Below, one piece after another: positions 8,653-19,600 of a stretch of 64,000 bases of DNA. Numbering within the stretch: position 1 is the first letter of the stretch; every line of letters begins with the position of its first letter. This DNA is from Nakamurella multipartita DSM 44233. Lineage in GTDB: Bacteria; Actinomycetota; Actinomycetes; Mycobacteriales; Nakamurellaceae. The stretch covers positions 496,001 to 560,000 of the forward strand of contig NC_013235.1 in NCBI RefSeq assembly GCF_000024365.1, read 5' to 3'. The translations under genes and the position numbers were made by a program. The notes under the pieces were generated by a model, which did no database searches, was not told where the DNA came from, and saw only the letters and a program-made list of their open reading frames with translations.

Positions 8653-9453
8653 ATGCGACGACGCGACGCCAACGCGGACATGACAGCGACGGGCCCCAGA
8701 GCCACTATAGTGCTTGCTCGCACAGCAGCGCAGATACCTGTCGCCCGAGGACGAGTCCCTGATCAGAACAACTTTGTCTCCACATCTCCAGGGCAGGGAG
8801 TTGACCTGTCGGTATGAACGCTGAAGAGCCGATCCCGCCTGGTGACCTAGCAGTCGAAAGCCCAGGTCAAGCCTCTCCCAGCATCAGTTGATAATGCCGG
8901 GCACCTTTGCCGGCGATGCCCCGCGATGCCATTGCGGACGAGTCCATTTGCATCGAGGCGCACTGCGCTTGTTGCTGCTGAGCACGTCGTCCAACCCGCC
9001 GCTGCCCCAACAAAATCGAGCGGGGGGTGTATGGGGGCGTCGCATCCTCAATGCCCGACCGCCGGTTACCGGTCCGCCATCGACAACAGGTGCGCCGGTT
9101 CTGCAGCAACGCAGTACCCCTGGACGCATCACGGTACTGTCAAGAGTAGAGGTCAGCGCTTCCTCGACGCGTTGCGTCGACAGCGGGTTTGTTAACTGGA
9201 CAATTGGCCGGGACATTTGCGGTGCCTCTGGAACTCCCACCCTCTCTATACTAATTGCAGAGTCGTCAACAGCTGCGATTCCCTACGGCAGGCAGCGAGT
9301 GTTCGATTCGGAGACTCCAATGTGACTCGCTTCGAGATCGGATCTTGTCCCGCATTCGCATCTGGAGTGCAATGAATAGCCGGGCCCCGGATGCAGCACC
9401 AACGGTCCTGTGATCTGATCAAGCTTGGACGGTGGGAGGCCAATGGGGGTGCG
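8653..9453. other. Divergent intergenic region between the PLD-like module and DISARM
   Basis: About 800 bp without a supported gene. It must hold the promoters for both flanking operons. A TATACT at 9247-9252 is a possible -10 box for the DISARM direction, but I see no matching -35 at normal spacing and the leader would be about 190 nt. On the other strand TATAGT near 8703-8708 could serve the PLD-like module. Frames across this region are short and have no recognisable product. I see no tandem operators. Confidence 0.4.
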
Positions 9454-12400
9454 ATGACGACGACGACCGACGTCAAGAACGAGCTCGCTTCGGGACGTGT
9501 GGTCCAGGTGCGGGGCCTGCGGTGGGTGATCAGCGACGTTGTGCCGTTCTCGTCCGCCGGCAGCGGTGGCCGCCCCACGTCGACCCTGGTGGAGCTGCAG
9601 TCCGTCGAGGACGACCGGTTCAACGAGGCGCTCTCGGTGATCTGGGAGGTCGAACCGGACGCCCGGGTGCTGCCGACCAGCTCTCTCCCCGACCCGAACG
9701 AGGGATTCGACCAGCCGCAGCGGCTGGCCGCGTTCTTGGACGCTGTCCGCTGGGGCGCAGTGGCCAGCGCCGACGTCAACGCGCTGCAGGCCCCGTTCCG
9801 GTCGGGGGTCCGGGTGGAGGACTACCAATTGGAGCCGGTGGCCCGGGCGCTCACCGCCCCCAGGGTGAACCTGCTGCTGGCCGATGACGTCGGCCTCGGC
9901 AAGACGATCGAGGCGGGCCTGGTCGCCGTCGAGCTGCTGCTGCGGCAACGGGCCAGGCGCATCATGGTGATCTGCCCGGCCGGCCTGACCGTCAAATGGC
10001 GTCAGGAGATGGCCGAGAAGTTCGGCCGTGAGTTCACCGTGGTCAACTCGGAGCAGTGTGCGGTCCTCCGACGCACCCACGGCTCGGCGGCCAACCCGTT
10101 CCGGGTCTACCCGTTGACGATCGTCTCTCTTCCGTGGCTGCGGTCGCCGCGCGGACAGCGGTTGCTCGACGAGGTGCTGCCGGTCGAGGGTCCGGCGGAC
10201 ACCCGCGAGTTCGACCTGCTGATCCTCGACGAGGCCCATCACGTCGCGCCGGCCGCACCGAAGCAGCGGTACGCGGTCGACTCCCAGCAGACCAAGCTGA
10301 TCCGTCGGCTGGCACCCCACTTCGAACACCGGCTGTTCCTGACGGCGACCCCGCACAACGGCTACCCAGAGTCGTTCGAGGCTCTGCTGGAGCTGGTGGA
10401 CAACCAGCGGTTCGCCCGTGGCGTGCCCCCGGACCGGCAGGCGCAGCGGGAGGTCGTGATCCGCCGCCTGAAGACGGAGATTCTCGAGCCCGACGGTTCC
10501 AAACGGTTCCGGCAACGCCGGACCGAGCCGCTCCCAGTGCAGTACCCGGAGGACGAGCGGCAGGGTCACGCGCTGCTCACCGAGTTCGCGGCGGCCCGGG
10601 GCATCCGGCTGAAGACCAACCGGCGCGGCCGGCGGGCGGCCGACCTGGTCACCCTGCTGTTCAAGAAGCGGCTGTTCTCCTCCCCGGCGGCCTTCGGCCG
10701 CACCGTCGCCGTGTACCGGGAGAACCAACTCGCCGGATCACCGTCCGCCAGCAGCGATGCCGAGCCCGCCTGGATGGACGACTTCCTCGGCGACATCGCC
10801 GATCTCGACGACGAGGACATGGCCGACGAGGAGGACGACGCCGTCCGCCGGGCCACCGTCCTGCAGGGCGGACCATCTGACACCGAACTGGAGCTGCTCG
10901 AACGGTTGCGACTCTGGGCTGAGGCGCACACGCCGAACCCGGACGCAAAGGCCAGCGAGCTGCTCACGTACCTGCGAGCGGTGTGCCACCCGGACCGGGA
11001 CTGGACGAACGAGCGCGTCGTCGTCTTCACCGAGTACCGGGACACCCAGGACTGGTTGGTCCGCCTGCTCCAGCAGGACGGGCTCGGCGCCGGCGTGCGC
11101 GTCCTGCACGGCGGCATGAACCCCGTCGAGCGGGAGAACCTGCGCCAGGCGTTCCAGGCGGATCCCACCGAGGACCCGGTGCGCATCCTGATCGCCACGG
11201 ACGCGGCGAGCGAGGGCATCGACCTGCACTGGCAGTGCCACCGGCTGATCAACTATGACATCCCGTTCAACCCGAACAAGCTGGAACAGCGCATCGGACG
11301 CATCGACCGGTACGGGCAGAGGTTCGACCCCGAGGTCTTCCACTTCGTCGGCACCGGGTTCGGCCGGGCGGTCGACACCTACGAGGCCGACCTGGAGTTC
11401 CTGGCCCGGGTCGCTGAGAAGGTCGCCCGCATGGAGGAGGACCTGGGCGCAGTGAACGCGGTTCTGGCCGACGCCGTCCAGCGCCGGATGCTCGGCCAGC
11501 ACGTCGACTTGGACCACGCGGTCGAGGAACCGCGCCGCACCCGGAAGGGACGCGTCGCGTCCGACGCCGACATCGCCGGCCAGGTGCAGCGACTGCACGA
11601 CCAGCTGACCGACAGCGTCGCGGCGCTCAACCTGAACCCGCAGTCGTTGAAACGGGTCGTCGACACCGCCCTCGCACTGTCCCACCAGCAATCGCTGACC
11701 CGCGCGAACGACCCGGACCCGGTGTGGGACGTGCCCGCGCTGACCGGCACCTGGGAGATCACCACCCGCGACCTACCCCATCCGCTGCGACCCGACCAGC
11801 GCCGACCCGTCACCTTCGACCCCGAGATCGCCGCCCGACGGCGCGAGGACGTCGTGTTCGCCCACCTCGGCCACCCGCTGGTCACCCGGGCCACCCGATT
11901 GTTGCGCGCCGCCGTCACCAGCACCGACATCGACCTGCACCGGGTTGCCGCGGTGCTCAGCGACGACCCCGGCCTGGAGGACACCCTGGCCGTTTCCTAC
12001 GCCCGCTTCCTCGTGGTCGGCGGCGACGGCGCCCGGCTGCACGAGGAGGTGCTGCACGCCGGCGGCTGGGTCCGGCCTGACGGCCGGTTCGCCCGGGTGG
12101 AGAGCTTCGCCCGGCTCGACGCCCAGCTCACCGCCGCGCTCGCGCAGGGGCGCTCCGCCCCTCGCCAGTGGACCAACCGGCTCGCCGCCGGGTGGTCCGC
12201 CACCCAACGGGGACTGTTCCTGGCTCTCGAACGGCGCGCCGCCAACCGGCGAACCACCGTCGGCAACCTGCTGGACCGGCGTAGCCAGGCCGAGGAGGAC
12301 CGCATCACCACCAACCTGGACAGCTTCGCCAAGTCCCTGCGTCAGCGACTCTCCGAGGCCGACGACGAGGGGACCGAGGTCGGGCTGTTCGCCCGTCATC

Positions 12401-12588
12401 TCGCCGACCCGAACGAGGCCGCCCAGTTCCGACGCGATCGGCAGTCCTGGGAGGAGCGGCTGGACCGGCTGCCCGCCGAACGAGACGCCGAGATCAGCCG
12501 GATCGCCGCCCGTTACGCGCAGCCGGCCGACCACCTGTTCCCGGTCGCGGTCATCTTCGTCGTGCCCACCCGGCTGGTGACCCGATGA
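9454..12588 (+). CDS. drmD: DISARM class 1 helicase DrmD (SNF2-like)
   Basis: The protein is an SF2/SNF2-type helicase. It has motif I DDVGLGKTIEAG near residue 147, the DEAH box LILDEAHH near 258, motif III LTATPHNG near 296, and motifs V-VI ATDAASEGIDL to QRIGRIDRYGQ around 580-615, followed by a long helical C-terminus (1,044 aa in all). Start ATG 9454 has GGGAGG about 16 bp upstream; an in-frame ATG at 9391 lacks a site. It is the first gene of the operon and its stop overlaps the next start (ATGA). In class 1 DISARM, DrmD with DrmMI marks the subtype. The name rests on family features plus the complete gene order drmD-drmMI-drmA-drmB-drmC. Confidence 0.9.
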   Translation: MTTTTDVKNELASGRVVQVRGLRWVISDVVPFSSAGSGGRPTSTLVELQSVEDDRFNEALSVIWEVEPDARVLPTSSLPDPNEGFDQPQRLAAFLDAVRWGAVASADVNALQAPFRSGVRVEDYQLEPVARALTAPRVNLLLADDVGLGKTIEAGLVAVELLLRQRARRIMVICPAGLTVKWRQEMAEKFGREFTVVNSEQCAVLRRTHGSAANPFRVYPLTIVSLPWLRSPRGQRLLDEVLPVEGPADTREFDLLILDEAHHVAPAAPKQRYAVDSQQTKLIRRLAPHFEHRLFLTATPHNGYPESFEALLELVDNQRFARGVPPDRQAQREVVIRRLKTEILEPDGSKRFRQRRTEPLPVQYPEDERQGHALLTEFAAARGIRLKTNRRGRRAADLVTLLFKKRLFSSPAAFGRTVAVYRENQLAGSPSASSDAEPAWMDDFLGDIADLDDEDMADEEDDAVRRATVLQGGPSDTELELLERLRLWAEAHTPNPDAKASELLTYLRAVCHPDRDWTNERVVVFTEYRDTQDWLVRLLQQDGLGAGVRVLHGGMNPVERENLRQAFQADPTEDPVRILIATDAASEGIDLHWQCHRLINYDIPFNPNKLEQRIGRIDRYGQRFDPEVFHFVGTGFGRAVDTYEADLEFLARVAEKVARMEEDLGAVNAVLADAVQRRMLGQHVDLDHAVEEPRRTRKGRVASDADIAGQVQRLHDQLTDSVAALNLNPQSLKRVVDTALALSHQQSLTRANDPDPVWDVPALTGTWEITTRDLPHPLRPDQRRPVTFDPEIAARRREDVVFAHLGHPLVTRATRLLRAAVTSTDIDLHRVAAVLSDDPGLEDTLAVSYARFLVVGGDGARLHEEVLHAGGWVRPDGRFARVESFARLDAQLTAALAQGRSAPRQWTNRLAAGWSATQRGLFLALERRAANRRTTVGNLLDRRSQAEEDRITTNLDSFAKSLRQRLSEADDEGTEVGLFARHLADPNEAAQFRRDRQSWEERLDRLPAERDAEISRIAARYAQPADHLFPVAVIFVVPTRLVTR

Positions 12589-15500
12589 CCGGCCGACCGC
12601 GCCGCCCCGCCGGCGTTTCGGTCTCCCGCGACGAACATCTGGCCTGGCTCGCGCTCACCGAAATCTCCGGCCCGTTCCTCACCGTCCCCGTGCTCAGTCG
12701 CGTCTGGCCCACCCTGGAAGCGCTGGACAAGCCCACCCGGCACGCGCTGAGCCTCGCCCATATAAGCGGCGAGGACGATCCAGCGGTCTGGATCGACTGG
12801 GTCCTGACCGGACTGCTGCAGTGGGGTGACGCGCTCGACCGCGCACTGGACATCAGGGTGGCCGTCGCCGAGCACGACGCCGAGGTCGTTGCGAGCTTCG
12901 CCCTCCGCGATCCGGCGACCAGCACCGCGGTCCTGCTGGGCATGGTGACCCCACCCGGCCGGTTGCCGACCGCGCGGGTGCCCGACGACAACTGGCCCGC
13001 AACTCCTGCCGACCGGCTGGCCCTCCTCTGCCGATCACAGGACGTGCCGCTCGGACTCGTCACCGACGGCCGCTGGTGGGCCCTGGTCTGGGCCCCGCGC
13101 GGCGGCGTCACCACCACCGCCGTGTTCGACAGCATCACCTGGCGGGAGGCCGCAGACCGGATCGTCGTCCGCGCATTCAAGTCGATGCTTGAACGCCGAC
13201 GCTTCTTCGGGGTGCCCGACGACCAGCGGCTGCCCGCCCTGCTGGTCGAGAGCGGGGACAACCAAGAAGAGGTCACCGAACAACTCGGCGTCCAGGTACG
13301 GCAGGCCGTCGAACTCCTCGTACAGGCCATCGGCCGCGACGAGCAACGAACGGTCGACGCAGGCGGCACCGGGCTGGAGGCCACCGCTTCCGAGGTCTAC
13401 ACCGGCGCGGTCACGGTGATGATGCGCATCGTCTTCCTGCTCTACGCGGAGGAACGTCGACTCCTTCCGTCCGACAGCCCGGTCTACCAGACCGCTTACT
13501 CGGCGGCGCGTCTCGGTGAACAGTTGCAGAAGCGGGCCGACGAGGCGGGGGAGGAGAGCCTGCAGTCCTCGCACACCGGCTGGTACCGGCTGCTGGCCCT
13601 GTTCAACGCCGTCTACGCCGGCATCGACCACCCGCAGCTGACCCTGCACGCCTACGACGGGTCGATCTTCGACCCCGCCGCGCACCCCTGGCTCTCCGAG
13701 GTGCGGGTCGACGACCAGGCCGTCCTGCACATGCTCGCCGCCGTCCAGCGGGTCACCATCAACCGGGAGACCCGCACCCTGTCCTTCCGGGCCCTGGACG
13801 TCGAACAGATCGGCTACGTCTACGAGGGCCTGCTGTCGTTCGACGCCTACCGCGCCGACGACGTCGTGGTCGGACTCGTCGGCAAGGTCGGCCTGGAGGA
13901 GGAGGTCCGACTGACCGACCTGGAGGCCATGTGGGACGACAGCGCCGACGACGACGCCTTCGCCGCCGAACTCGCCGCCACCTACAAGTCCAGCGGCATC
14001 GGCACCGCCCGGGCGATTGCCAAACGAATTCTCCCACCGAAACCGGCCGAGGAGTCCGCCGGGCGGGGCCGGCTCGCCGCGGTGACCGCCGGCGATACCG
14101 ACCTCGTCGACCGCCTGCTGGACTTCCAGGGCCTGCTCCGCGACGACCTGCGCGGCCTACCGGTGGTGATCCTCCCGGGTGCGCTGTACGTGACCGCATC
14201 CGGCTTACGTGCGTCTACCGGAACTCATTACACACCGAGGTTCCTCGCCGAGCAGGTTGTCCAGGGCGCGCTCGAACCGCTGATCTACTCGCCCGGTCCG
14301 CTGCAGACCGCCGACAAGAAGGAGTGGAAACCCCGGTCGAGCACCGAGATCCTCGCGCTCGACGTCGCCGACATAGCCATGGGCTCCGGCGCCTTCCTCG
14401 TCGCCGCCTGCCGCTACCTGGCCAACGCGCTGGTCGAGGCGTGGGCCCGGGAGGGCGACACCCGGGCGATCGCCGCCACCGCAAAGGTCAAGGAGCCAGC
14501 GACCATCGACACCGAGGTCGACCCGGTCGTCACCGAGGCACGACGCCAGGTCATCGAACACTGCCTGTACGGCGTCGACATCAACCCGATGGCCGTCGAG
14601 ATGGCCAAACTCTCGCTCTGGCTCGTCTCGATGGACCCGCAGCGACCCTTCACCTTCCTCGACGACCGGCTCCTCACCGGCGACTCCCTCCTCGGGATCA
14701 CTTCACTGGAACAGGTCGAGACCATGCACCTCGACCCCAAGCGGGGGCGGGAAATCCATCAGGATGGCCTCCTCGACCTCACCTCCGACATCCGCGGCCT
14801 TGTGCAGGAGGCCGCCAAGGAACGTCAACGCCTGGCCGAGATGGCTGGCGGTACCCTCGGCGAACTCGGTGCGAAACGTGAACTCCTGAAGGAACTGTCC
14901 AAGAGTCTCTGGAACATCTCGACCAACGCCGATCTTCTGGTGGCCGCGACCTTGGCCAACGCTTCGAAGGGGCGTGTCGGACTCGATCTGGCCTCGAAGC
15001 TCGCCGTCTCCGCATCGCGGGAATACGCCTCGGGTCGGGAAGCGGCGCAAGACCGCGTCGAACGCGAGCGCGGCGATTGGCTGGATACGGGCCTTCCGTC
15101 GGGTGGAATGCCTCGGGAACCCTTTCACTGGCCTATCGCATTCCCAGAGGTCTTCATCGACGGCGGCTTCAGTGCAATTGTCGGAAACCCGCCGTTCCTC
15201 GGTGGTCAAAAAATCACTGGGACCCTCGGTGCGGCATATCGCGACCACCTCGTCGAGGTGTTAGCCGACGGGATTCGTGGTAGTGCTGACTTGGTTGCCT
15301 ATTTCCTTCTCCGAGTTCATCAGCTTGTTTCATCCTCAGGGATCGCTGGCATGATCGCCACGGACACGCTTGCTCAGGGGGCCACGCGAAGAGCGGGACT
15401 TGATCAATTAGCTGCGCTTGGTTACGAAATCTTCCGCGCCGTGTCTGGGGAACCTTGGCCGTCAAAATCTGCTGCCCTTCATTACTGTGTCGTAGGCACG

Positions 15501-16628
15501 ACCCGTGTAGAGAACATGTCGGAATCGTCCACTCGATTTCTGGACACTCGTTCCGTAGGGAGGATTTCTTCCAAGCTTGAACAGCAATCGCGGGTGTCTG
15601 GACTGCCGAACAGGCTCCGTGAGAATGCTGACCTGATGTTCCAGGGAAGTATAGTGCTTGGCATGGGGTTCGTCCTCGATCCCGACGAGGCCGATCGCTT
15701 GATCCGAACTTCGGATCGCAATCGAGAAGTATTGTTCCCGTATTTGAATGGCCAAGACCTAAATCAACGGGTTGACGGGGGGCCAAGCAGATGGGTCATA
15801 AATTTCCACGACTGGGACGAGAGTCGCGCGAGGACATTCGAAGCCGTTTGGGAGATACTCGAGAGAGATGTCAAGCCCGAAAGACAACGGCTAAACGATG
15901 AGGGCCAATTCGTACTCAGAAGGCCTCTGCCGCAGCGATTCTGGCAATATGCTGAAAAGCGTCCCGGACTCGTACGGGCGATGCACGGCCTGCGCCGTGT
16001 CCTCGTCTGCAGCGAGGTAACGAAGCATCTGACGTTCTCGTGGTCGGATGCTCGGAGGGTCTTCTCTGCAAATTTGGATGTCTTTCCTTCAGCGAGACCG
16101 TCTGACTTCGCAGTCCTGTCCTCCGGAATCCATGACGCCTGGGCTCGGAAGTATTGTTCGCATCTCGAAACCAGGTTAAAGTACTCGATAGGAAATGGAT
16201 TCGAGAACTTCCCGAGACCTAGTCAATCCGAGATGCTGACGCGCCTTGGTGCCCATCTCGTGTCCGAGCGCGACAAGATTCAGCAGGGTCGCCTTATAGG
16301 GCTCACATCCCTTTACAATCTTCTGCACGATGGCGACTGCTCCGATCCGGACATATCGAATTTGCGCGACGTCCATAGGAAAATCGATGAAGCTGTTGCG
16401 GCTGCATACGGGTGGAATGATCTTGTGGACCGCGGCTTGAAACACGGGTTTCATGAGAGCCGCGATGGTGTACGCTACACATTCGCGGCTCCGATTCGGC
16501 AGGAGATGCTGGATCGACTTCTGGAGTTGAACCACGTGCGGTACGCAGCAGAACAGGCGGCGGGGAAGCCAGGGAAGGGAAGGGCGAAGGCCACTCGCGG
16601 ACCGCAGCAAGAAGAGTTGTTCGGGTGA
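12585..16628 (+). CDS. drmMI: DISARM class 1 adenine-specific DNA methyltransferase DrmMI
   Basis: An N6-adenine methyltransferase of 1,347 aa, PglX-like in size. The SAM-binding motif I reads IAMGSGAFLVAACRYL near residue 595. Motif IV is NPPF (VGNPPFLGGQ) near 868. The region before it is a long helical N-domain, and after it comes a target-recognition region of about 450 residues. In DISARM this enzyme marks host DNA so that the restriction arm spares it. DNA from about 15,160 to 16,560, coding the recognition region, is visibly poorer in GC than the rest of the gene, which suggests exchange of the specificity domain. Start overlaps drmD, and the stop overlaps drmA (GTGA). Confidence 0.92.
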   Translation: MTGRPRRPAGVSVSRDEHLAWLALTEISGPFLTVPVLSRVWPTLEALDKPTRHALSLAHISGEDDPAVWIDWVLTGLLQWGDALDRALDIRVAVAEHDAEVVASFALRDPATSTAVLLGMVTPPGRLPTARVPDDNWPATPADRLALLCRSQDVPLGLVTDGRWWALVWAPRGGVTTTAVFDSITWREAADRIVVRAFKSMLERRRFFGVPDDQRLPALLVESGDNQEEVTEQLGVQVRQAVELLVQAIGRDEQRTVDAGGTGLEATASEVYTGAVTVMMRIVFLLYAEERRLLPSDSPVYQTAYSAARLGEQLQKRADEAGEESLQSSHTGWYRLLALFNAVYAGIDHPQLTLHAYDGSIFDPAAHPWLSEVRVDDQAVLHMLAAVQRVTINRETRTLSFRALDVEQIGYVYEGLLSFDAYRADDVVVGLVGKVGLEEEVRLTDLEAMWDDSADDDAFAAELAATYKSSGIGTARAIAKRILPPKPAEESAGRGRLAAVTAGDTDLVDRLLDFQGLLRDDLRGLPVVILPGALYVTASGLRASTGTHYTPRFLAEQVVQGALEPLIYSPGPLQTADKKEWKPRSSTEILALDVADIAMGSGAFLVAACRYLANALVEAWAREGDTRAIAATAKVKEPATIDTEVDPVVTEARRQVIEHCLYGVDINPMAVEMAKLSLWLVSMDPQRPFTFLDDRLLTGDSLLGITSLEQVETMHLDPKRGREIHQDGLLDLTSDIRGLVQEAAKERQRLAEMAGGTLGELGAKRELLKELSKSLWNISTNADLLVAATLANASKGRVGLDLASKLAVSASREYASGREAAQDRVERERGDWLDTGLPSGGMPREPFHWPIAFPEVFIDGGFSAIVGNPPFLGGQKITGTLGAAYRDHLVEVLADGIRGSADLVAYFLLRVHQLVSSSGIAGMIATDTLAQGATRRAGLDQLAALGYEIFRAVSGEPWPSKSAALHYCVVGTTRVENMSESSTRFLDTRSVGRISSKLEQQSRVSGLPNRLRENADLMFQGSIVLGMGFVLDPDEADRLIRTSDRNREVLFPYLNGQDLNQRVDGGPSRWVINFHDWDESRARTFEAVWEILERDVKPERQRLNDEGQFVLRRPLPQRFWQYAEKRPGLVRAMHGLRRVLVCSEVTKHLTFSWSDARRVFSANLDVFPSARPSDFAVLSSGIHDAWARKYCSHLETRLKYSIGNGFENFPRPSQSEMLTRLGAHLVSERDKIQQGRLIGLTSLYNLLHDGDCSDPDISNLRDVHRKIDEAVAAAYGWNDLVDRGLKHGFHESRDGVRYTFAAPIRQEMLDRLLELNHVRYAAEQAAGKPGKGRAKATRGPQQEELFG

Positions 16629-19600
16629 CGTCGCCGGTGGGGTGGCAGCTGCCGCAGGAGTTCGAGGCCGCGACCGGGTCGACGGTCCGGGACGGGATGG
16701 TCGAGCTTGTCAGCCGCGATCTGCTCGGTCCCTGGGGCGGCGAAGTTGAGGAGTTCGCACCGCGGGCGGCCGGTCCGCGGGACCGGTACCTGATCGGAAT
16801 GCTGGGCCCCCGAACGATTCCCGGCCGCCCCGCCGAGGTCGAGCCCGGGCAGGCAGACACCGAGACCGGCGGCGACACCGACGGCGAAGCGGACCTGCCG
16901 GATGTGCTGTCCCCCCAGGCGCTTGGCCGCATCTGGGCGTCGTCGATGGGGCTATCCTTCGCGATCGATTCGTCCGTAACGTCGGTGGCCGTCGAGGCGA
17001 CCTGGGGCGCCTACGAGAAGGTCGAATTCACCCAGGAGGAAGGCCGGAAGGTCCGGATTTGGCGGCGGCAACCTGTCCGACACGTCAGGTCGATCGCCAC
17101 CCACACCGTTGGCGATGACCGGGTCTGGTTGTCGGACCCCAAGTCCGAGCCGTTCGGTATCTGGTTGAGCGTGCAGGTGCGCGATCACGACGACGGCAGC
17201 GGCCGTCCGCATCGGATCGTGCGGGTGAGTCTGGTGAACGGGCAGGCCGAGGACGTGACCCCCAAGGATCTGGCCTGGTTGTTCCAGGCCGGGCTGGTCG
17301 TCACCGCCGGGGTCGGCGGAAGTTCGATCTTCGAACCGATCGGGGATGTCGAGGCCGGAGCCCCCGTCTCCGATGACCCCGAGGAACAGCATCTGGCCCT
17401 GCTCTTCCGCAATCAACTGCGGCACGCGTCGGGCCACAACGTGGCCGTGCACGTCGATCGGCGCCCGGGAGAGCGAACCGCGCACCGACTGTCGACGACC
17501 TGGCTACCGAGCCACGACGTCCCGCAGGTCTCGGCCACCGCCGATCCCGAGCGACTCCGCGGCCTCGAACTGTCCATGGACGCCCTCGCCGAGCTGTCGG
17601 ACGGCCCGTCCGCGGATCTGGTTCTCGCCCTGCAACCGCTGGTTACCGGATACTCGACATGGTTGGACGAACAATCGGACGTCGACATCCCGGATCGGGT
17701 CGTCAAGGCCGGCGCCGACGCGCTCGGCCGGGCCGACGTCGCGCTCAACAGGTTGCGGGCCGGGATCGATCACCTGCGTGATAATTCTCAGGCCCGGGCG
17801 GCGTTCGGGTTCGCCAACCGGGCGATGGCGCTGCAGCGCCGGAACACCCAGGCATCCCAGCTGCGGGAACGCGACCCGGACCTTTCCCACCGGCAGGCGT
17901 TGGCGGACAGGAGGATCGCGCGTCCCGAGGCGGCCTCATGGCGGCCGTTCCAGCTGGCGTTCGTACTGCTCAACCTGCCAGGACTCACCCAACCCGGTCA
18001 CCCCGACCGGTCCGACCTGGTCGACCTGCTGTTCTTCCCCACCGGCGGCGGCAAGACCGAGGCCTACCTCGGTCTGACCGCCTACACCTTCGCGCTGCGC
18101 CGACTCCAGGGTTCTTTCGGCGCCGGAGTCGCCGCCCGCGACGGCCGGGACGGAGTCGCCGTCCTCATGCGCTACATGCTGCGCCTGCTGACCGCCCAAC
18201 AGTTCCAGCGGGCCGCCGCCCTGGTCTGCGCCGCCGAGGTACTGCGCCGCGACGACCCGGACACCTGGGGCACCCGCCGCTTCGGCATCGGCCTCTGGGT
18301 CGGTGGCTCCGTCACCCCCAACTGGTACCCGGAGGCCGCCGAGGCCATCGCCGAGGCCCGCGAAACCGGCCGCGGCTCCCGAACCTCCGTCCTGCAGACC
18401 CTGCGCTGCCCCTGGTGCGGCGCCCAACTGGCCGCCCACCGCGACCTGCACACGGAGGACTTCACCCGGGAGGTCATCCTCTACTGCGCCGAGGGGGAGG
18501 GGCGGGACGCCTGCCCGTTCTCCCGCACCGGCGCCCCCGGCAGCGGACTGCCCATCCTGACTGTCGACGAACAGATCTACCGGCACCCACCCAGCCTGCT
18601 GATCGCCACCGTCGACAAACTCGCCCAGCTGCCGTGGTACGGCTTCGCCGGCATGCTTTTCGGTCGGGTCACCCGGGAATGTCCCCGGCACGGTTACCGA
18701 CACCCCGACCTCGACGAGCGGATCGGCTGCACCGACCGGCACAACGCCTCCGGCGGGCACCCCGCGGTGAAATCCGTGCCCGTGGTGCCGCTCCGGCCCC
18801 CGGACCTGATCATCCAGGACGAACTGCACCTGATCTCCGGCGCCCTGGGCACCACCGTCGGCCTGTTCGAGTCCGCCGTCGACGAACTCACCTCCTGGGC
18901 CCTGCCGGGCGGCGACCGGACCGGACCCAAGATCATCGCCTCCACCGCCACCACCAAACGGGCCGCCGAGCAGGTGCGTCGCCTCTACGCCAGGGACCTC
19001 GCGGTGTTCCCGCCGCAGGTGCTGGACGCCGCCGACACCTTCTTCTCCGTCGAGGTCCCGGTCGACGCGGCCAACCCCGGACGCCGTTACTTGGGCATCT
19101 GCGCGCACGGCGTGCGGCTCAAGTCCGCCGAGATCCGCATCGCCGAGATCCTGCTGCTGGCCGGCCAGACATTGTTCGACATCCACGGGGAGGCCGCCGA
19201 CGCCTACGCCACCCTGGTCGGCTATTTCAACGCCACCCGGGAACTCGCCGGGATGCGCCGCTACCTGGAGGACGACGTCGCGGTCCGCCTTCAACGCAAC
19301 GGACGCCGCCGCGGCATCTCGGATCGCCTCACCCGGCTCAACCCGGCACTGAGCCTGACCGAACTGACCAGTCGCGTCAATTCCGGCGACATCGCCGATG
19401 TGCTCGAGCAACTCGAGAAGCCCTTCCTGATCGAGCAGGACACCTCCGCACGTCGACGAGCGCTGTTCGACGCCGTGATGCAGGCCCGAAAGGCCAAGGA
19501 CGAGACCTTCAGCATGCCCCGCCCGTCCGGAGCCGTCGACGTCGTCCTGGCCACCTCCATGCTCCAGGTCGGCGTCGACGTCCAACGACTGGGCCTGATG

